DNA of 34,564 nt from Planctomycetota bacterium. GTDB lineage: Bacteria > Planctomycetota > UBA1135 > UBA2386. Of the stretch, positions 1 to 8,188 are shown one piece after another. How positions within the stretch are numbered: the stretch's first letter is position 1; every line of letters begins with the position of its first letter. The stretch spans positions 1 through 34,564 of the forward strand of contig JAEUHV010000523.1 of the NCBI GenBank assembly GCA_016794485.1, read 5' to 3'. A program made the position numbers and the translations under genes. The notes under the pieces are model-generated. The model was not told the origin of the DNA and ran no database searches. It was given only the letters and a program-made list of their open reading frames with translations.

Positions 1-115
1 CAAGCTTCGGTGCATGGGTGCTGGCGTTGTACCTGGATTGTCGTCACGCACTCGGATGCGACGCCCTCCGGCTGTCGTTTCGCAGCCGGAACGCAGCGTC
101 ACCGCATGCGCACAT

Positions 116-511
116 TCAGGCGGACCACCGTCGGCAGCAGCGCGCCCGCAGCCACTCGACGACCAGTTCGTTGCCGAACGGTTTGGCCAGGAACCCGTCG
201 GCCCCGTGCACACCAGCCACGGCCAGCGTGGCCCAGTTCGCCGACACGACCAGCACCGGCATCGGCGCCGCGTTCGCCTTGGCGGCGCGCAGCACGGCGA
301 TGCCATCGGCACCGGGCAGGCGAACGTCGGTGACGACGGCAGCGAAGCGTTCCCGCTGCAACAGGCGGATCGCCTCAGCACCGTTCCCCACGCGAACGAC
401 GTCGAAACCGCTGCACTCCAAGTCGTCGCCGAGCGTCACGGCGATGGTCGGCTCGTCTTCGACGAGCAGGATGCGCGAGGCTGAAGTCGAGATCGAAGCG
501 TGCGTGTCCAT
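116..511 (-). CDS. Single-domain response regulator (receiver only)
   Basis: This 131-residue protein is a CheY-like receiver with no output domain. The acidic pair is in LLVEDE (about E18/D19), the phospho-acceptor is D62 in VVTDVRLPG, the switch residue is S90 in VVSAN, and the conserved lysine is K110 in FLAKPFG. After the domain only about 20 residues remain, ending in an Arg/Cys-rich tail. It probably acts by protein-protein contact in a phosphorelay or beside a hybrid kinase. No kinase is adjacent, and the gene diverges from the alpha/beta hydrolase at 586. The ATG at 511 is the first start that gives a sensible N-terminus. The receiver assignment is secure; the partner is unknown. Confidence 0.9.
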   Translation of the reverse strand: MDTHASISTSASRILLVEDEPTIAVTLGDDLECSGFDVVRVGNGAEAIRLLQRERFAAVVTDVRLPGADGIAVLRAAKANAAPMPVLVVSANWATLAVAGVHGADGFLAKPFGNELVVEWLRARCCRRWSA

Positions 512-585
512 GATCGATACCGGGGCGGTTCCCCCGTCGAATTCACATTCCGTGCCACGCCGAGCCTGTCGCTAGACTGCGCGCG

Positions 586-1377
586 ATGCCGACCGTCGCG
601 CGTTCCGGACGAACCATCACCTGGGTGCAGGAAGGGACCGGTCCCGGCGTCGTGCTGGTGCCGGGACTCGGCGCGGGCGCCCGCCTGTTCGGCACCTTGC
701 CGCGGCGCTTCGCTCGCCATGGTTTCACCTGCGCCGCGGTCGATCCGGTCGGCCTGCCACCGGGACCACCGCTGCCGGGCGGCGTCTACGACTTCGCCGA
801 GGCGGCCGCCGACGTGCTCGCGGTCGCAGCCACGTTGCCGCCGCCGGTGGCCCTGGTCGGAACTTCGCTCGGCGGCAAGGTGGCGCTGCAGGCCGCGGCG
901 ACCGGCAGCCCGCACGCGCACCGGCTGGTGCTGCTGTGCAGTTCGGCGCTGCGCACCGCGCGCAGCAAACGCATCTACCGCTGGTTCGAACTGCTCGCTT
1001 CGCAGGGCGACGGGCGCTGGCTCGGCGACCTGACCGCGCCGTTCCTGTTCGGCGACACGTTCCTGCGCGAGAAGCCGTCGGTGGTCGACGACATCGTGCG
1101 CGCGACGAAGCCGAGCCCGGAGTCGCTGGTGTTCATGCAGGCGCAGGCGCGTGCCCTGCAGGACTTCGACGGTGCCGCCCTGTGCGGCCTCGTGCAGTGC
1201 CCGACGCTGTGCCTGTCGGGCGGCGAGGACACGCTGACGCTGCCGGCCGACGTCGCCGCGACGGCTGCGCGCATCCACGGAGCCGAGCACGAGTGCTTGC
1301 CGACCGCGGGGCACAGCCTGCTGCTGGAGAGCGCCGCCGCGTTCGACCGGGTGGTCGCGTTCCTGCGCGCGACGTGA
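586..1377 (+). CDS. Alpha/beta-fold hydrolase
   Basis: This 263-residue protein is a single-domain alpha/beta hydrolase. The nucleophile elbow is GTSLGG with S94, the acid is D215 in SGGEDTL, and the histidine is H243 in TAGHSLL, so the catalytic triad is complete. VPGLG near residue 25 forms the oxyanion-hole turn. There is no signal peptide, so it should be cytoplasmic. The substrate cannot be read from the sequence; esterases, lactonases and C-C hydrolases share this architecture. The start codon is preceded 7 bp upstream by TAGACT (573-578), a plausible -10 box, and no Shine-Dalgarno is visible, so the mRNA may be leaderless. About 130 bp separate it from the next gene, with nothing recognisable between. 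Confidence 0.88.
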   Translation: MPTVARSGRTITWVQEGTGPGVVLVPGLGAGARLFGTLPRRFARHGFTCAAVDPVGLPPGPPLPGGVYDFAEAAADVLAVAATLPPPVALVGTSLGGKVALQAAATGSPHAHRLVLLCSSALRTARSKRIYRWFELLASQGDGRWLGDLTAPFLFGDTFLREKPSVVDDIVRATKPSPESLVFMQAQARALQDFDGAALCGLVQCPTLCLSGGEDTLTLPADVAATAARIHGAEHECLPTAGHSLLLESAAAFDRVVAFLRAT

Positions 1378-1507
1378 ACCCGCGCAGGCAGCCACGGCAA
1401 CGCGACTGCGGGCCGCAGGCGTTCCAGTTCGGGAAACGACGCCACGCCTGGGCTCAGGAGCGCCGTTCGCCGTCCGATCGGGTGCTGGTCAGAACCGACA
1501 GAGGCCC

Positions 1508-2050
1508 ATGATCCCGACGATCCTGCGGACCGCCGCCGTGGCGGCCGCCCTTCTCGCTCTCGGCACCGCGCAGGAATCGCAGCGCCAGGGCACCACGACC
1601 GCAGCCCCGACGACGACCAAGCCGACGAACGCCAAACCGGCCACGACGCCGAACGTGCCGACGCCGCGCGACCAGGCCAAGGCCTACCTCGACGCCCACC
1701 CCGAGCTGAAGCTCGAGATGTTCGAGCAGGCCGACGCCAACGACGACGGTGCGCTGGACGCCGCCGAACGCGAAACCCTGCGCAAGCTCGTCGAAGCCAA
1801 GCTGCAGGAACTGGCGCAGACGCTCGACGGCGACGACGTGGTCGTCACACCCGGCCCCGCCGACGCGCGGCAGCAGGTGCGGCGAGTCGACCGGCGCGAC
1901 GACCGCCGCGACGAAGCCCGAACGGAGGGCGCGGTGGCCCCCGCCGGAACGCGCGAGAAGGCCCACACACCCGCCCCGCGCGAACAACCACCGCCCAGCC
2001 GCGGCGCCGCCGGCAAGCCGGGCCCGTCGCGCGGCCCGGGCGACCGCTGA
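1508..2050 (+). CDS. Secreted EF-hand protein with low-complexity tail
   Basis: This 180-residue protein starts with a signal peptide (hydrophobic residues about 8-19, probable cleavage after GTAQ), followed by a Thr/Pro/Ala-rich linker. A single canonical EF-hand loop spans D76 to E87, with ligands D76, N78, D80, D84 and E87 in place, so it should bind calcium. From about residue 115 the chain is Arg/Pro/Gly-rich and probably disordered. Secreted proteins with isolated EF-hands are common in planctomycetes; a specific role cannot be named. Its TGA abuts the stop codon of the minus-strand gene at 2051 (shared TGATCA palindrome at 2048-2053), so the two convergent genes have no room for a terminator between them. 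Confidence 0.7.
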   Translation: MIPTILRTAAVAAALLALGTAQESQRQGTTTAAPTTTKPTNAKPATTPNVPTPRDQAKAYLDAHPELKLEMFEQADANDDGALDAAERETLRKLVEAKLQELAQTLDGDDVVVTPGPADARQQVRRVDRRDDRRDEARTEGAVAPAGTREKAHTPAPREQPPPSRGAAGKPGPSRGPGDR

Positions 2051-4084
2051 TCAGGGCAGCGGCAGCACGACGCTGGCCGCGAGCGATCCGTCGCCGCGGT
2101 CGCGCAGCGTGCTGCACAGGACGCGCAGCGACGGTTGCGGCGTGACCTTGCGCGCAGCCCCGTCGACGACGACCTCGAGTTCCTTGCCGAGGTCGCACAG
2201 CCGCGCGTCGAGCAGCACCTCGAGCCCGGTGGCGCCCTGCGTGGTGACCATCAGCTTCTGGCCGGTCAGGTTCGCGTCGACGCGGGCGCCGCGCTTGGGC
2301 GTCGTGGTGCGCAGCCAGTAGTGGTCGCGCACCGTGCCGTCGGTCTGCTCCCAGAACAGCGCCGACGGCGTCGCCGTGCGCACCTTCGGCACCAACTGCG
2401 CGAGGAGGTCGCGGTCGGGCAGCCCGGTGTGCCCGTTCTTCTCCACCAGCGTGAACGCCGCCGGGTAGAGCCCGGGGTGCGCCTGCTTCAAGCCGGTGAG
2501 CAGCACGTCGAACTTCTCGCAGCGTTCGCGCCGGCCATACGCGGTGTCGCGGCCGCCGACCATCCACGTGAACGGCAGCGAATGCAGGCCGACCGGCGAC
2601 GTCTCGCCATCGGTCGGCGCGGCGGCACTGGCGTGCACCGCGGCGAAACGATGCGGCAGCTTCGGCCCGATCGCGAACGCGCCGTAGCCGCCGTGGCTGT
2701 AGCCGAGCGCCACGACGCGGTCGGGATCGACGTCGGCGCAGGCGACGAACTGGCGGATCAGCCGTTCGAGCACCGGGTAGAAGTAGTCGGTGTAGAAGCC
2801 GTTCCACTCGTCGGTCGGCGCCCGCAGCGCGCAGGACAGGTAGCCGCCCGCCTCCGGGTGGTCCTTGTAGTAGATCTGCATGTGCTGCCACTGCGAGTCG
2901 TTGAGCTCCTTCGGCGCGTTGCCGCCGCCGTGCATCGCGATCACCAGCGGCCAGCGGCCGCTCGCGGGCCGTTCGCCGACCTGCTTCACCGTGAACGGGC
3001 TCGTCTTGTCGCCCGCCTTGGCGATCCCGGCGGCGAAGTCGGCCTGCAGCGCCTTCTTCTCGGCGGCGCACCACGCTGCAAACGCGATCGCGCGCGCCTT
3101 GCCGTCGAACTCCTTCGTCGCCAGCGCCGCGTCGAGGTTGCGGTCGAACTCGAACGTCGCCTGCCGCGCCGCGTCGGCGAAGAAGAAGCGTTCGCACTGC
3201 GCCCGCAGCGCGGCGGTGCCGTCGTCGACGCCGACCGCCGGATCCTGCGGCGCCGTCTTCGCCGCGTAGCGCGCCGACTCGTCGGTGCCGTGCAGTTCGA
3301 TGCCGCGCCCCCACCCGGCGGCGAAACGCTGGCCGGTGGGCGCGAACGACACCGCCCACACGCGGTGCTTCGGATCGGTCGCAGCGGCGCACTGCTGCGC
3401 GTCGCCGACGAACCAGCCGCGGTCGAGGCCCTGCGGGTCGGGTTCGGCGGCGCCGACGAACCGCCACGCCGCACCGTCCCAGACTTCGACCCACGTGTGG
3501 TTGCCCGCCTTGTGCGGCCACTGCACCGAGACGAGCCGCGCCGGCACGCAGCACGCGCGGCATGCGTCGGCGAGCACGATCGACAAGCCGGTGCAGCTCG
3601 CCTTGCCCTGCGCAATCGACTCGCTCGGCGCCTGGTCGGCGCGCGCACGGCCGGTCGAGTAGTGCACGTTCAAGGCGTTGAAGATCGTCTCGTTGAGCTT
3701 CTTCGCCGCCTCGCCCGGCGTCTTGCAGTCGAGCACCGTCGGCAGGAAGCGCGCCCTGAAGTCGGTGCGCCAGTCTTCGCGCTTCTCGTTGGCCTGCGCG
3801 TACGGCAGCACGTAGCCGAAGAACAGATCCTGCGGCAGGTCCTTGCCCCACGCCACCGCGTCGCGCGCAGCCAGTGCCTCGCGCACGTTCTGCAACAGGA
3901 ACGCGGTCGACAACCCGGCCCGGTCGGCCGGCGGCATGTGGCGCACCAGGTACTCGACCGCGAGCCGTTCGGCGGGAGTCGCGAGCTGCCACAGCGCTTC
4001 GAGCTCGGCCGGGGTCTCCGGCTGCTTGGCCTGGGGGAACGCGGAAGCGGCGAACAGGGCCATGGCGGCGAGAAGGCGCGACAT
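2051..4084 (-). CDS. Secreted transglutaminase-like / esterase fusion protein
   Basis: This 677-residue protein has two enzyme-like domains. After a signal peptide (residues 1-18), a transglutaminase-like cysteine domain has C164 in SCTGLS, H196 in NHTWVEV and an acidic residue in the following AAEPDP segment. From about residue 375 an alpha/beta hydrolase of the PHB-depolymerase/feruloyl-esterase type follows, with MHGGGN as oxyanion loop, S463 in GYSHGGYG, D513 in VGGRDT and H552 in KNGHTG. The C-terminal 100 residues look all-beta. The start at 4084 is preferred because it gives a clean signal peptide and lies 8 bp after TAGAAC (4093-4098, minus strand); an ATG eight codons upstream is unlikely. 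The family suggests an exported peptidase or amide-cleaving module joined to an esterase; the substrate is unknown. Confidence 0.8.
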   Translation of the reverse strand: MSRLLAAMALFAASAFPQAKQPETPAELEALWQLATPAERLAVEYLVRHMPPADRAGLSTAFLLQNVREALAARDAVAWGKDLPQDLFFGYVLPYAQANEKREDWRTDFRARFLPTVLDCKTPGEAAKKLNETIFNALNVHYSTGRARADQAPSESIAQGKASCTGLSIVLADACRACCVPARLVSVQWPHKAGNHTWVEVWDGAAWRFVGAAEPDPQGLDRGWFVGDAQQCAAATDPKHRVWAVSFAPTGQRFAAGWGRGIELHGTDESARYAAKTAPQDPAVGVDDGTAALRAQCERFFFADAARQATFEFDRNLDAALATKEFDGKARAIAFAAWCAAEKKALQADFAAGIAKAGDKTSPFTVKQVGERPASGRWPLVIAMHGGGNAPKELNDSQWQHMQIYYKDHPEAGGYLSCALRAPTDEWNGFYTDYFYPVLERLIRQFVACADVDPDRVVALGYSHGGYGAFAIGPKLPHRFAAVHASAAAPTDGETSPVGLHSLPFTWMVGGRDTAYGRRERCEKFDVLLTGLKQAHPGLYPAAFTLVEKNGHTGLPDRDLLAQLVPKVRTATPSALFWEQTDGTVRDHYWLRTTTPKRGARVDANLTGQKLMVTTQGATGLEVLLDARLCDLGKELEVVVDGAARKVTPQPSLRVLCSTLRDRGDGSLAASVVLPLP

Positions 4085-4145
4085 CGTCGGATGTTCTACC
4101 CAAAGCACGGGCCGCGATCCCGCACCGGGCGCGGCCCGGGCGGCG

Positions 4146-4173
4146 TTGACAGGCCCGTGACCGGGCGCATGCT
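4146..4173 (+). promoter_or_regulatory. Putative promoter of the deiminase gene
   Basis: A perfect TTGACA (4146-4151) is followed after 16 bp by CATGCT (4168-4173). The spacing suits a housekeeping sigma factor, and the box lies about 21 bp upstream of the ATG at 4195. It occupies the gap between two divergent genes. Confidence 0.5.
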
Positions 4174-4194
4174 GGACCCGCCCCGAACAGTCCC

Positions 4195-6006
4195 ATGCGC
4201 ACCCCGCTCGCCTTCGTCGCGTCCGCCGCCGCCCTCGTCGCCCAACAGCAGTACCCCGAAGGCGCCGACATCCCCCGCGCTCTCACGGCGGTCGAGGCCG
4301 CGTGGCTCGTGAACCATCCGCTCGACGCGGGCGACGCGGTGACCCCGCCGCCGACCGGCCCCGTGCACTGCGCCGCCGAGTACGAGCCGATGGAAGGACT
4401 CTGCCTCGCCTGGGAAGGCACCGCGGGCCAGCTCGGCGTGGTGCAGCAGATCGCGCTGCACGCGACCACCACCGGTGCCGCCAAGGTGTTCGTCTACTGC
4501 GACAGTGCCGCCGAGGCGACCACGGCGACCAACACGCTCGCCGCCGCCGGCTGCAACATGGCGCGCGTGCAGACCCTGGTCGCCACCACCGACTCGATCT
4601 GGATCCGCGACTACGGCCCGCGCTACGTGTTCGAAGGCGACTGCCGCGCGATCGTCGACCACACCTACAACCGGCCGCGACCGAACGACGACGTGATGCC
4701 GCTGCACTTCGGCGCGCTGAAGGGCCACCGCGTCTACGGCATCCCGCTCGTGCACGGCGGCGGCAACTTCCACCTCGACGCGCTGGACCACGGCGAAGCG
4801 ACGCTGCTGATCGCGAACGAGAATCCGACGCTGACCCAGACGCAGATCCGCCAGCACTGGCTCGACTACCAGAACCTCGACGTGACGCTGCGCACGCCGT
4901 TCCCGACCACCGTCGACAGCACGCAGCACATCGACATGTGGATGCAGGTCTACGGCGATCGCCAGGCGATGGTCAGCGACTGGCCGAACAACGCCGGTTC
5001 GACGCAGGACGTGGTCTGCGACAGCACCGCTGCGGCGCTGCAGGCCGCCGGCTGGACGGTGAACCGCGTGCCGGCCCGTTCGGTGAGCAGCGTGCACTAC
5101 ACGTACTGCAACATGGTGCTGTGCAACGGCGTCGCCTTGGTGCCGAGCTACACCAACACGACCGTCAGCCCGCACAACGCACCGGCGCTCGCGGCCTGGC
5201 AGGCCGCACTGCCCGGCAAGACGGTGGTCCCGGTCAACTGCCAGGCGCTGGTGACTTCGGCCGGCGTGATGCACTGCATCGTGATGCACGTGCCCGCCCC
5301 GCGCGGCGGCGCGATCCCCACCGCCTACCTGAAGACGCCGAACGGCGGTGGCCTGCCGTTGCAGCCCGGCGCCACGGCGACCGTCGAGTGGCTCGCCGAC
5401 GACGACATCGGCGTCACCGGGGTGGACCTGTGGCTGTCGGTGAACGGCGGCGCGTCGTTCGTCTACCCGATCGCACAGAACCTGCCGCACACCGGCAGCT
5501 ACACCTGGACCGTGCCGAACCTCTACGCACCGCAGGCGAAGCTGCGCGTGGTCGCGCGCGACGCCCAGGGCAACACCGGCAGCGACGGCAGCGACGCATC
5601 GTTCGCCATCGCCGGCACCGCCTTCCAGGCACAGTCGATTCCGTACGGCGTCGGCAAGCCCGGCCAGGCCGGCGTGCCCGTGCTGGCAGCGGCGCCCCCC
5701 GTGCTCGGTTCGACCTTCGCGCTGACGCTGGGCAACGCGCTGCCGAACGCACCGGCCCTGCTGCTGATCGGCGATGCGCCGTCGGCGACGCCGTTCGACG
5801 GCGGCACGATGCTGGTCGCGGCCTTCACCGGCGGCCCGATCCCGACCGACCCGACCGGGTACTTCTCGGCCGTGATCCCACTGCCCGACGAGCCGGCGCT
5901 GCGCGGGTTCTCGTTCTACGTGCAGGCGTGGGTCCCCAACGACCCTGGAGCCAGCGGGGCCGGCTGGGCCGCATCGCAAGGCCTGCAGCTGCTGTTCGGC
6001 CACTGA
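4195..6006 (+). CDS. Secreted peptidylarginine deiminase (PPAD/agmatine deiminase family)
   Basis: This 603-residue protein has a signal peptide (cleavage near residue 16) followed by a guanidino-group-modifying deiminase domain (about 58-370). Catalytic residues known from Porphyromonas gingivalis PPAD are all visible: D139 in IRDYGP, H246 and D248 in QHIDMW, N306 in YCNMVL, and the nucleophile C361 in VMHCIV. Export and the HID pattern favour a PPAD-like protein arginine deiminase over cytoplasmic agmatine deiminase. A beta-sandwich (about 380-475) follows, then a module (about 480-603) with YGVGKPG and FYVQAWV landmarks that recurs at the ends of planctomycete secreted proteins. Expected chemistry is arginine to citrulline plus ammonia. 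Substrate preference (peptide versus free agmatine) is inference. Confidence 0.88.
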   Translation: MRTPLAFVASAAALVAQQQYPEGADIPRALTAVEAAWLVNHPLDAGDAVTPPPTGPVHCAAEYEPMEGLCLAWEGTAGQLGVVQQIALHATTTGAAKVFVYCDSAAEATTATNTLAAAGCNMARVQTLVATTDSIWIRDYGPRYVFEGDCRAIVDHTYNRPRPNDDVMPLHFGALKGHRVYGIPLVHGGGNFHLDALDHGEATLLIANENPTLTQTQIRQHWLDYQNLDVTLRTPFPTTVDSTQHIDMWMQVYGDRQAMVSDWPNNAGSTQDVVCDSTAAALQAAGWTVNRVPARSVSSVHYTYCNMVLCNGVALVPSYTNTTVSPHNAPALAAWQAALPGKTVVPVNCQALVTSAGVMHCIVMHVPAPRGGAIPTAYLKTPNGGGLPLQPGATATVEWLADDDIGVTGVDLWLSVNGGASFVYPIAQNLPHTGSYTWTVPNLYAPQAKLRVVARDAQGNTGSDGSDASFAIAGTAFQAQSIPYGVGKPGQAGVPVLAAAPPVLGSTFALTLGNALPNAPALLLIGDAPSATPFDGGTMLVAAFTGGPIPTDPTGYFSAVIPLPDEPALRGFSFYVQAWVPNDPGASGAGWAASQGLQLLFGH

Positions 6007-6031
6007 CCGACGGCGCCGGGGCCGCGCCCGC

Positions 6032-6415
6032 TCAGGCCTTCAGGGTGCCGTGCGCGAACATCCAGACGCCGGTCCCGGTCGCGACCAGCACGCTGCACAA
6101 CCACAGCCAGACCGCGACGCGGTGCCACCGTCGTCCACGCTCGCTGCGCCACAGCCACAGCCCGGTGACGACGACCGGCAACGCCAACAGCCCACCGGCC
6201 TTGGCGCACGGCATGTGGATCGCCTTCACGTCCGCGGGAAAGTCGTAGGCGCGCACCAGCTGCTCGGTGGCCAGCACCGTGACCACCAGCATCGCGATCG
6301 TCAGAGGGCCTAGCCACAGGTGCAGGCGGCGGCGGCGCCGGAGGCCGGTCACCAATGACCCGACCAACAGCAGGACGGTCACGGACAACGAGAGCCAGAA
6401 CAGGGCGGGGTGCAT
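6032..6415 (-). CDS. Small four-helix membrane protein, unknown function
   Basis: Starting at the ATG at 6415, this is a 127-residue protein with about four hydrophobic helices, beginning MHPALFWLSLSV. An Arg-rich loop (GLRRRRRLH) marks the first cytoplasmic turn, and single histidines lie in or near several helices. The layout resembles small DUF420-like or cytochrome-b561-like membrane proteins, but I see no decisive motif. The reading frame is open to 6505, which would add a 30-residue N-terminus with another hydrophobic stretch; I prefer the shorter form because it starts directly with a helix. It is convergent with the deiminase and divergent from cheR. Confidence 0.6.
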   Translation of the reverse strand: MHPALFWLSLSVTVLLLVGSLVTGLRRRRRLHLWLGPLTIAMLVVTVLATEQLVRAYDFPADVKAIHMPCAKAGGLLALPVVVTGLWLWRSERGRRWHRVAVWLWLCSVLVATGTGVWMFAHGTLKA

Positions 6416-6539
6416 CCGGGCGCCATCGTGGGCGACGACCACCGCGCAAGGAAGTGCCAACCCGGCGATGCCACCGGCCACACCGGGTTGGCGGCGTCCA
6501 GGCACAGTCCACGTGCCGCGGCAGCCGATCAGGACAGCG

Positions 6540-7394
6540 ATGGAACGGGACCTGAGCCGCGAGGAATTCCAGCGCTACCACGATCTGATCTACAAGATCG
6601 CGGGCATCCACTATCCGGCCGAGAAGCTGGAGTTGCTCAGCAACCGGATCAAGAAGCGCCTGCGCGCCACCGGCACCCCGACCTACGACTCCTACCTCGC
6701 CCGCTTGCAGCAGCCGACGGAGGCAGCCGAGACGCAGGCGTTCCTCGACTCGATCACCACCAACGAAACCTACTTCTTCCGCTGCCAGCGGCACTGGGAC
6801 TTCTTCCGCCAGGCGGTCGAACAACGCCAGGCCGACCCGGCCCGACGCAAGGAACCGCTGCGGCTGTGGTCCGCCGCCGCGTCGACCGGCGCGGAAGCGT
6901 TCACCATGCTGATCGTGCTGCAGCAGGCGCTCGGCGCCGCGTTCGCGAGCACGCCGATCGAGGTGCTCGGCACCGATCTGTCGACGCAAGTGCTCGAAGA
7001 AGCGAAGCGCGGCGCCTACCGCGCCTACGCGTTGGCCCAGACGGCGCCGGAGCTGGTGAAGAAGTACTTCACGAAGAACGACAAGGACGAGTTCGTGTTC
7101 GACCGCACGCTGGCGCGGCTGGTCACGTTCCAGCGCCACAACCTGATGGAGCCGCTGCCGGGCAACCGCCGGTTCGACTTCGTGTTCCTGCGCAACGTGA
7201 TGATCTACTTCGACGGCCCGAGCCGCGAACGCGTGTTGAAGAACGCCTTCGACGTGCTGCTGCCCGGCGGCCACCTCGTGGTCGGCGAGTCGGAGAGCCT
7301 GCTGTCGGTGAAACACGGCTTCCAGTACGTGAAGCCGTCGGTGTTCGTGAAGCCGACCGGGGCCCCCGCCGCGCCGAAGCCGTCGCGCACCTGA
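6540..7394 (+). CDS. cheR: CheR-type protein-glutamate O-methyltransferase
   Basis: This 284-residue protein has the CheR N-terminal helical domain (about 5-60) followed by the SAM-dependent methyltransferase domain. Recognisable blocks are SITTNETYFFR, the SAM site WSAAASTGAEA, VLGTDLS, and FVFLRNVMIYF. It would methylate glutamates of chemoreceptors with S-adenosylmethionine. SAM motif I usually reads close to GCSTGEE; here it is AASTGAE, keeping Thr-Gly and the glutamate. No receptor, CheB, CheA or CheW gene is in the window, so it is an orphan CheR. The start at 6540 has an AGGA-like Shine-Dalgarno about 6 bp upstream; the frame is open further up, but that part has no CheR similarity. 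Confidence 0.92.
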   Translation: MERDLSREEFQRYHDLIYKIAGIHYPAEKLELLSNRIKKRLRATGTPTYDSYLARLQQPTEAAETQAFLDSITTNETYFFRCQRHWDFFRQAVEQRQADPARRKEPLRLWSAAASTGAEAFTMLIVLQQALGAAFASTPIEVLGTDLSTQVLEEAKRGAYRAYALAQTAPELVKKYFTKNDKDEFVFDRTLARLVTFQRHNLMEPLPGNRRFDFVFLRNVMIYFDGPSRERVLKNAFDVLLPGGHLVVGESESLLSVKHGFQYVKPSVFVKPTGAPAAPKPSRT

Positions 7395-7434
7395 ACCGCG
7401 TGCGCGCCCGGCACCCGTTGCCTACGCTGCGCGC

Positions 7435-7926
7435 ATGCCCACCATCCTCGCCGGCGAGCCGCGCGCCGTCGGCCGCCGCATCGGCATCGCCGTTGCCCGG
7501 TTCAACGAAGTCGTCACCGAACGCCTGCTGCAAGGTGCACTGCAGGCCTTGCGCGACGGCGGGGTCGCCGACACGGCGATCACCGTCACCTGGGTCCCGG
7601 GTGCGTTCGAACTGCCGACTGCGTGTCTGTGGCTGGCGCGCTCCGGGAAGATCGACGCGATGGTGATGCTCGGGGCAGTCGTGAAAGGCGGCACCGACCA
7701 CTACGAACACGTCTGCCGCGGCGTCACCGACGGCGCGATGCGCGTCGGCCTCGACACCGGCCTGCCGCTCGGCTTCGGCGTGTTGACCTGCTCCGAGATG
7801 GACCAGGCCCTCGCCCGCGCCGGCGGCGAGCACGGCAACAAGGGACACGACGCTGCCATGGCTGCGTTGGCGATGCTCGACCTGCAGCAGAAGCTCGGTG
7901 GTCCCGGGGCGGGACGCACGGGTTGA
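7435..7926 (+). CDS. ribH: 6,7-dimethyl-8-ribityllumazine synthase
   Basis: RibH condenses 5-amino-6-ribitylamino-uracil with 3,4-dihydroxy-2-butanone 4-phosphate, the penultimate step of riboflavin synthesis. The 163-residue length is normal. Visible motifs are ARFNEVV, VPGAFELP (substrate pocket), GAVVKGGTDHYE with the catalytic histidine H92, FGVLTC, and the NKGHDAAMAAL helix. TACGCT (7423-7428) lies 6 bp upstream of the ATG with no Shine-Dalgarno, suggesting a leaderless transcript. The last 25 codons lie inside an 83-bp sequence repeated at 8552-8634, where it forms the end of the DUF5615 toxin gene. ribH is commonly followed by nusB, as here after the inserted module. Cytoplasmic, forming oligomeric shells in the family. 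Confidence 0.96.
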   Translation: MPTILAGEPRAVGRRIGIAVARFNEVVTERLLQGALQALRDGGVADTAITVTWVPGAFELPTACLWLARSGKIDAMVMLGAVVKGGTDHYEHVCRGVTDGAMRVGLDTGLPLGFGVLTCSEMDQALARAGGEHGNKGHDAAMAALAMLDLQQKLGGPGAGRTG

Positions 7927-7931
7927 TCGGC
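7849..7931. repeat. 83-bp direct repeat, copy 1 (ribH 3' end)
   Basis: This segment covers the last 25 codons, the stop codon and 5 bp after ribH. It matches 8552-8634 at 82 of 83 positions; the sole difference (T at 7863, C at 8566) is silent in an alanine codon. The copies are 703 bp apart and bracket the DUF433/DUF5615 genes. I take this copy to be native in content, because the encoded helix is the normal RibH C-terminus. Confidence 0.95.
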
Positions 7932-7954
7932 TTCGTCTGCTACACTGCCGCGCC

Positions 7955-8185
7955 ATGACGACGCTCGGTCGCATCACGATCGACCCGAAGATCCTGCTCG
8001 GCAAACCCGTGATCCGGGGCACCCGCCTTGCCGTCGACTTCGTGCTCGACCTCCTGGCTCGCGGCTGGACCGAAGACCAGATCCGTGGCGAGTATCCCGG
8101 ACTCGAACGCGAGGACATCCAAGCCTGCTGCGGCTACGCCGCTGCGTTGTTGCGCGGCGAGAAGGTCTACCCGCTCCCCGCCTGA
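7955..8185 (+). CDS. DUF433 antitoxin (VapB-like, pairs with DUF5615)
   Basis: This 76-residue protein is a full DUF433 domain: ITIDPKILLGKPVIRGTR at the N-terminus, a helix-turn-helix-like LLARGWTEDQI, and YPGLEREDI followed by a helix. DUF433 proteins are antitoxins of PIN-like DUF5615 toxins and usually bind both the toxin and their own promoter. The toxin gene starts 3 bp after the stop codon, the expected gene order. TACACT (7941-7946) lies 8 bp before the ATG and could be an operator-overlapped -10 box, but the -35 region is poor. The module interrupts the usual ribH-nusB neighbourhood. Confidence 0.92.
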   Translation: MTTLGRITIDPKILLGKPVIRGTRLAVDFVLDLLARGWTEDQIRGEYPGLEREDIQACCGYAAALLRGEKVYPLPA

Positions 8186-8188
8186 CGG

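Noticed and set aside
1-115. Left window edge checked for a gene fragment
   Set aside because: Frames are open but show no recognisable motif or coherent codon pattern, and they overlap the antisense response regulator.
2135-4312. 725-codon open frame on the plus strand
   Set aside because: Antisense shadow of the transglutaminase-esterase gene; composition rich in Arg and Val with no motif.
1845-4484. 879-codon open frame on the minus strand
   Set aside because: It overlaps the transglutaminase-esterase gene in another frame and shows no domain or signal peptide.
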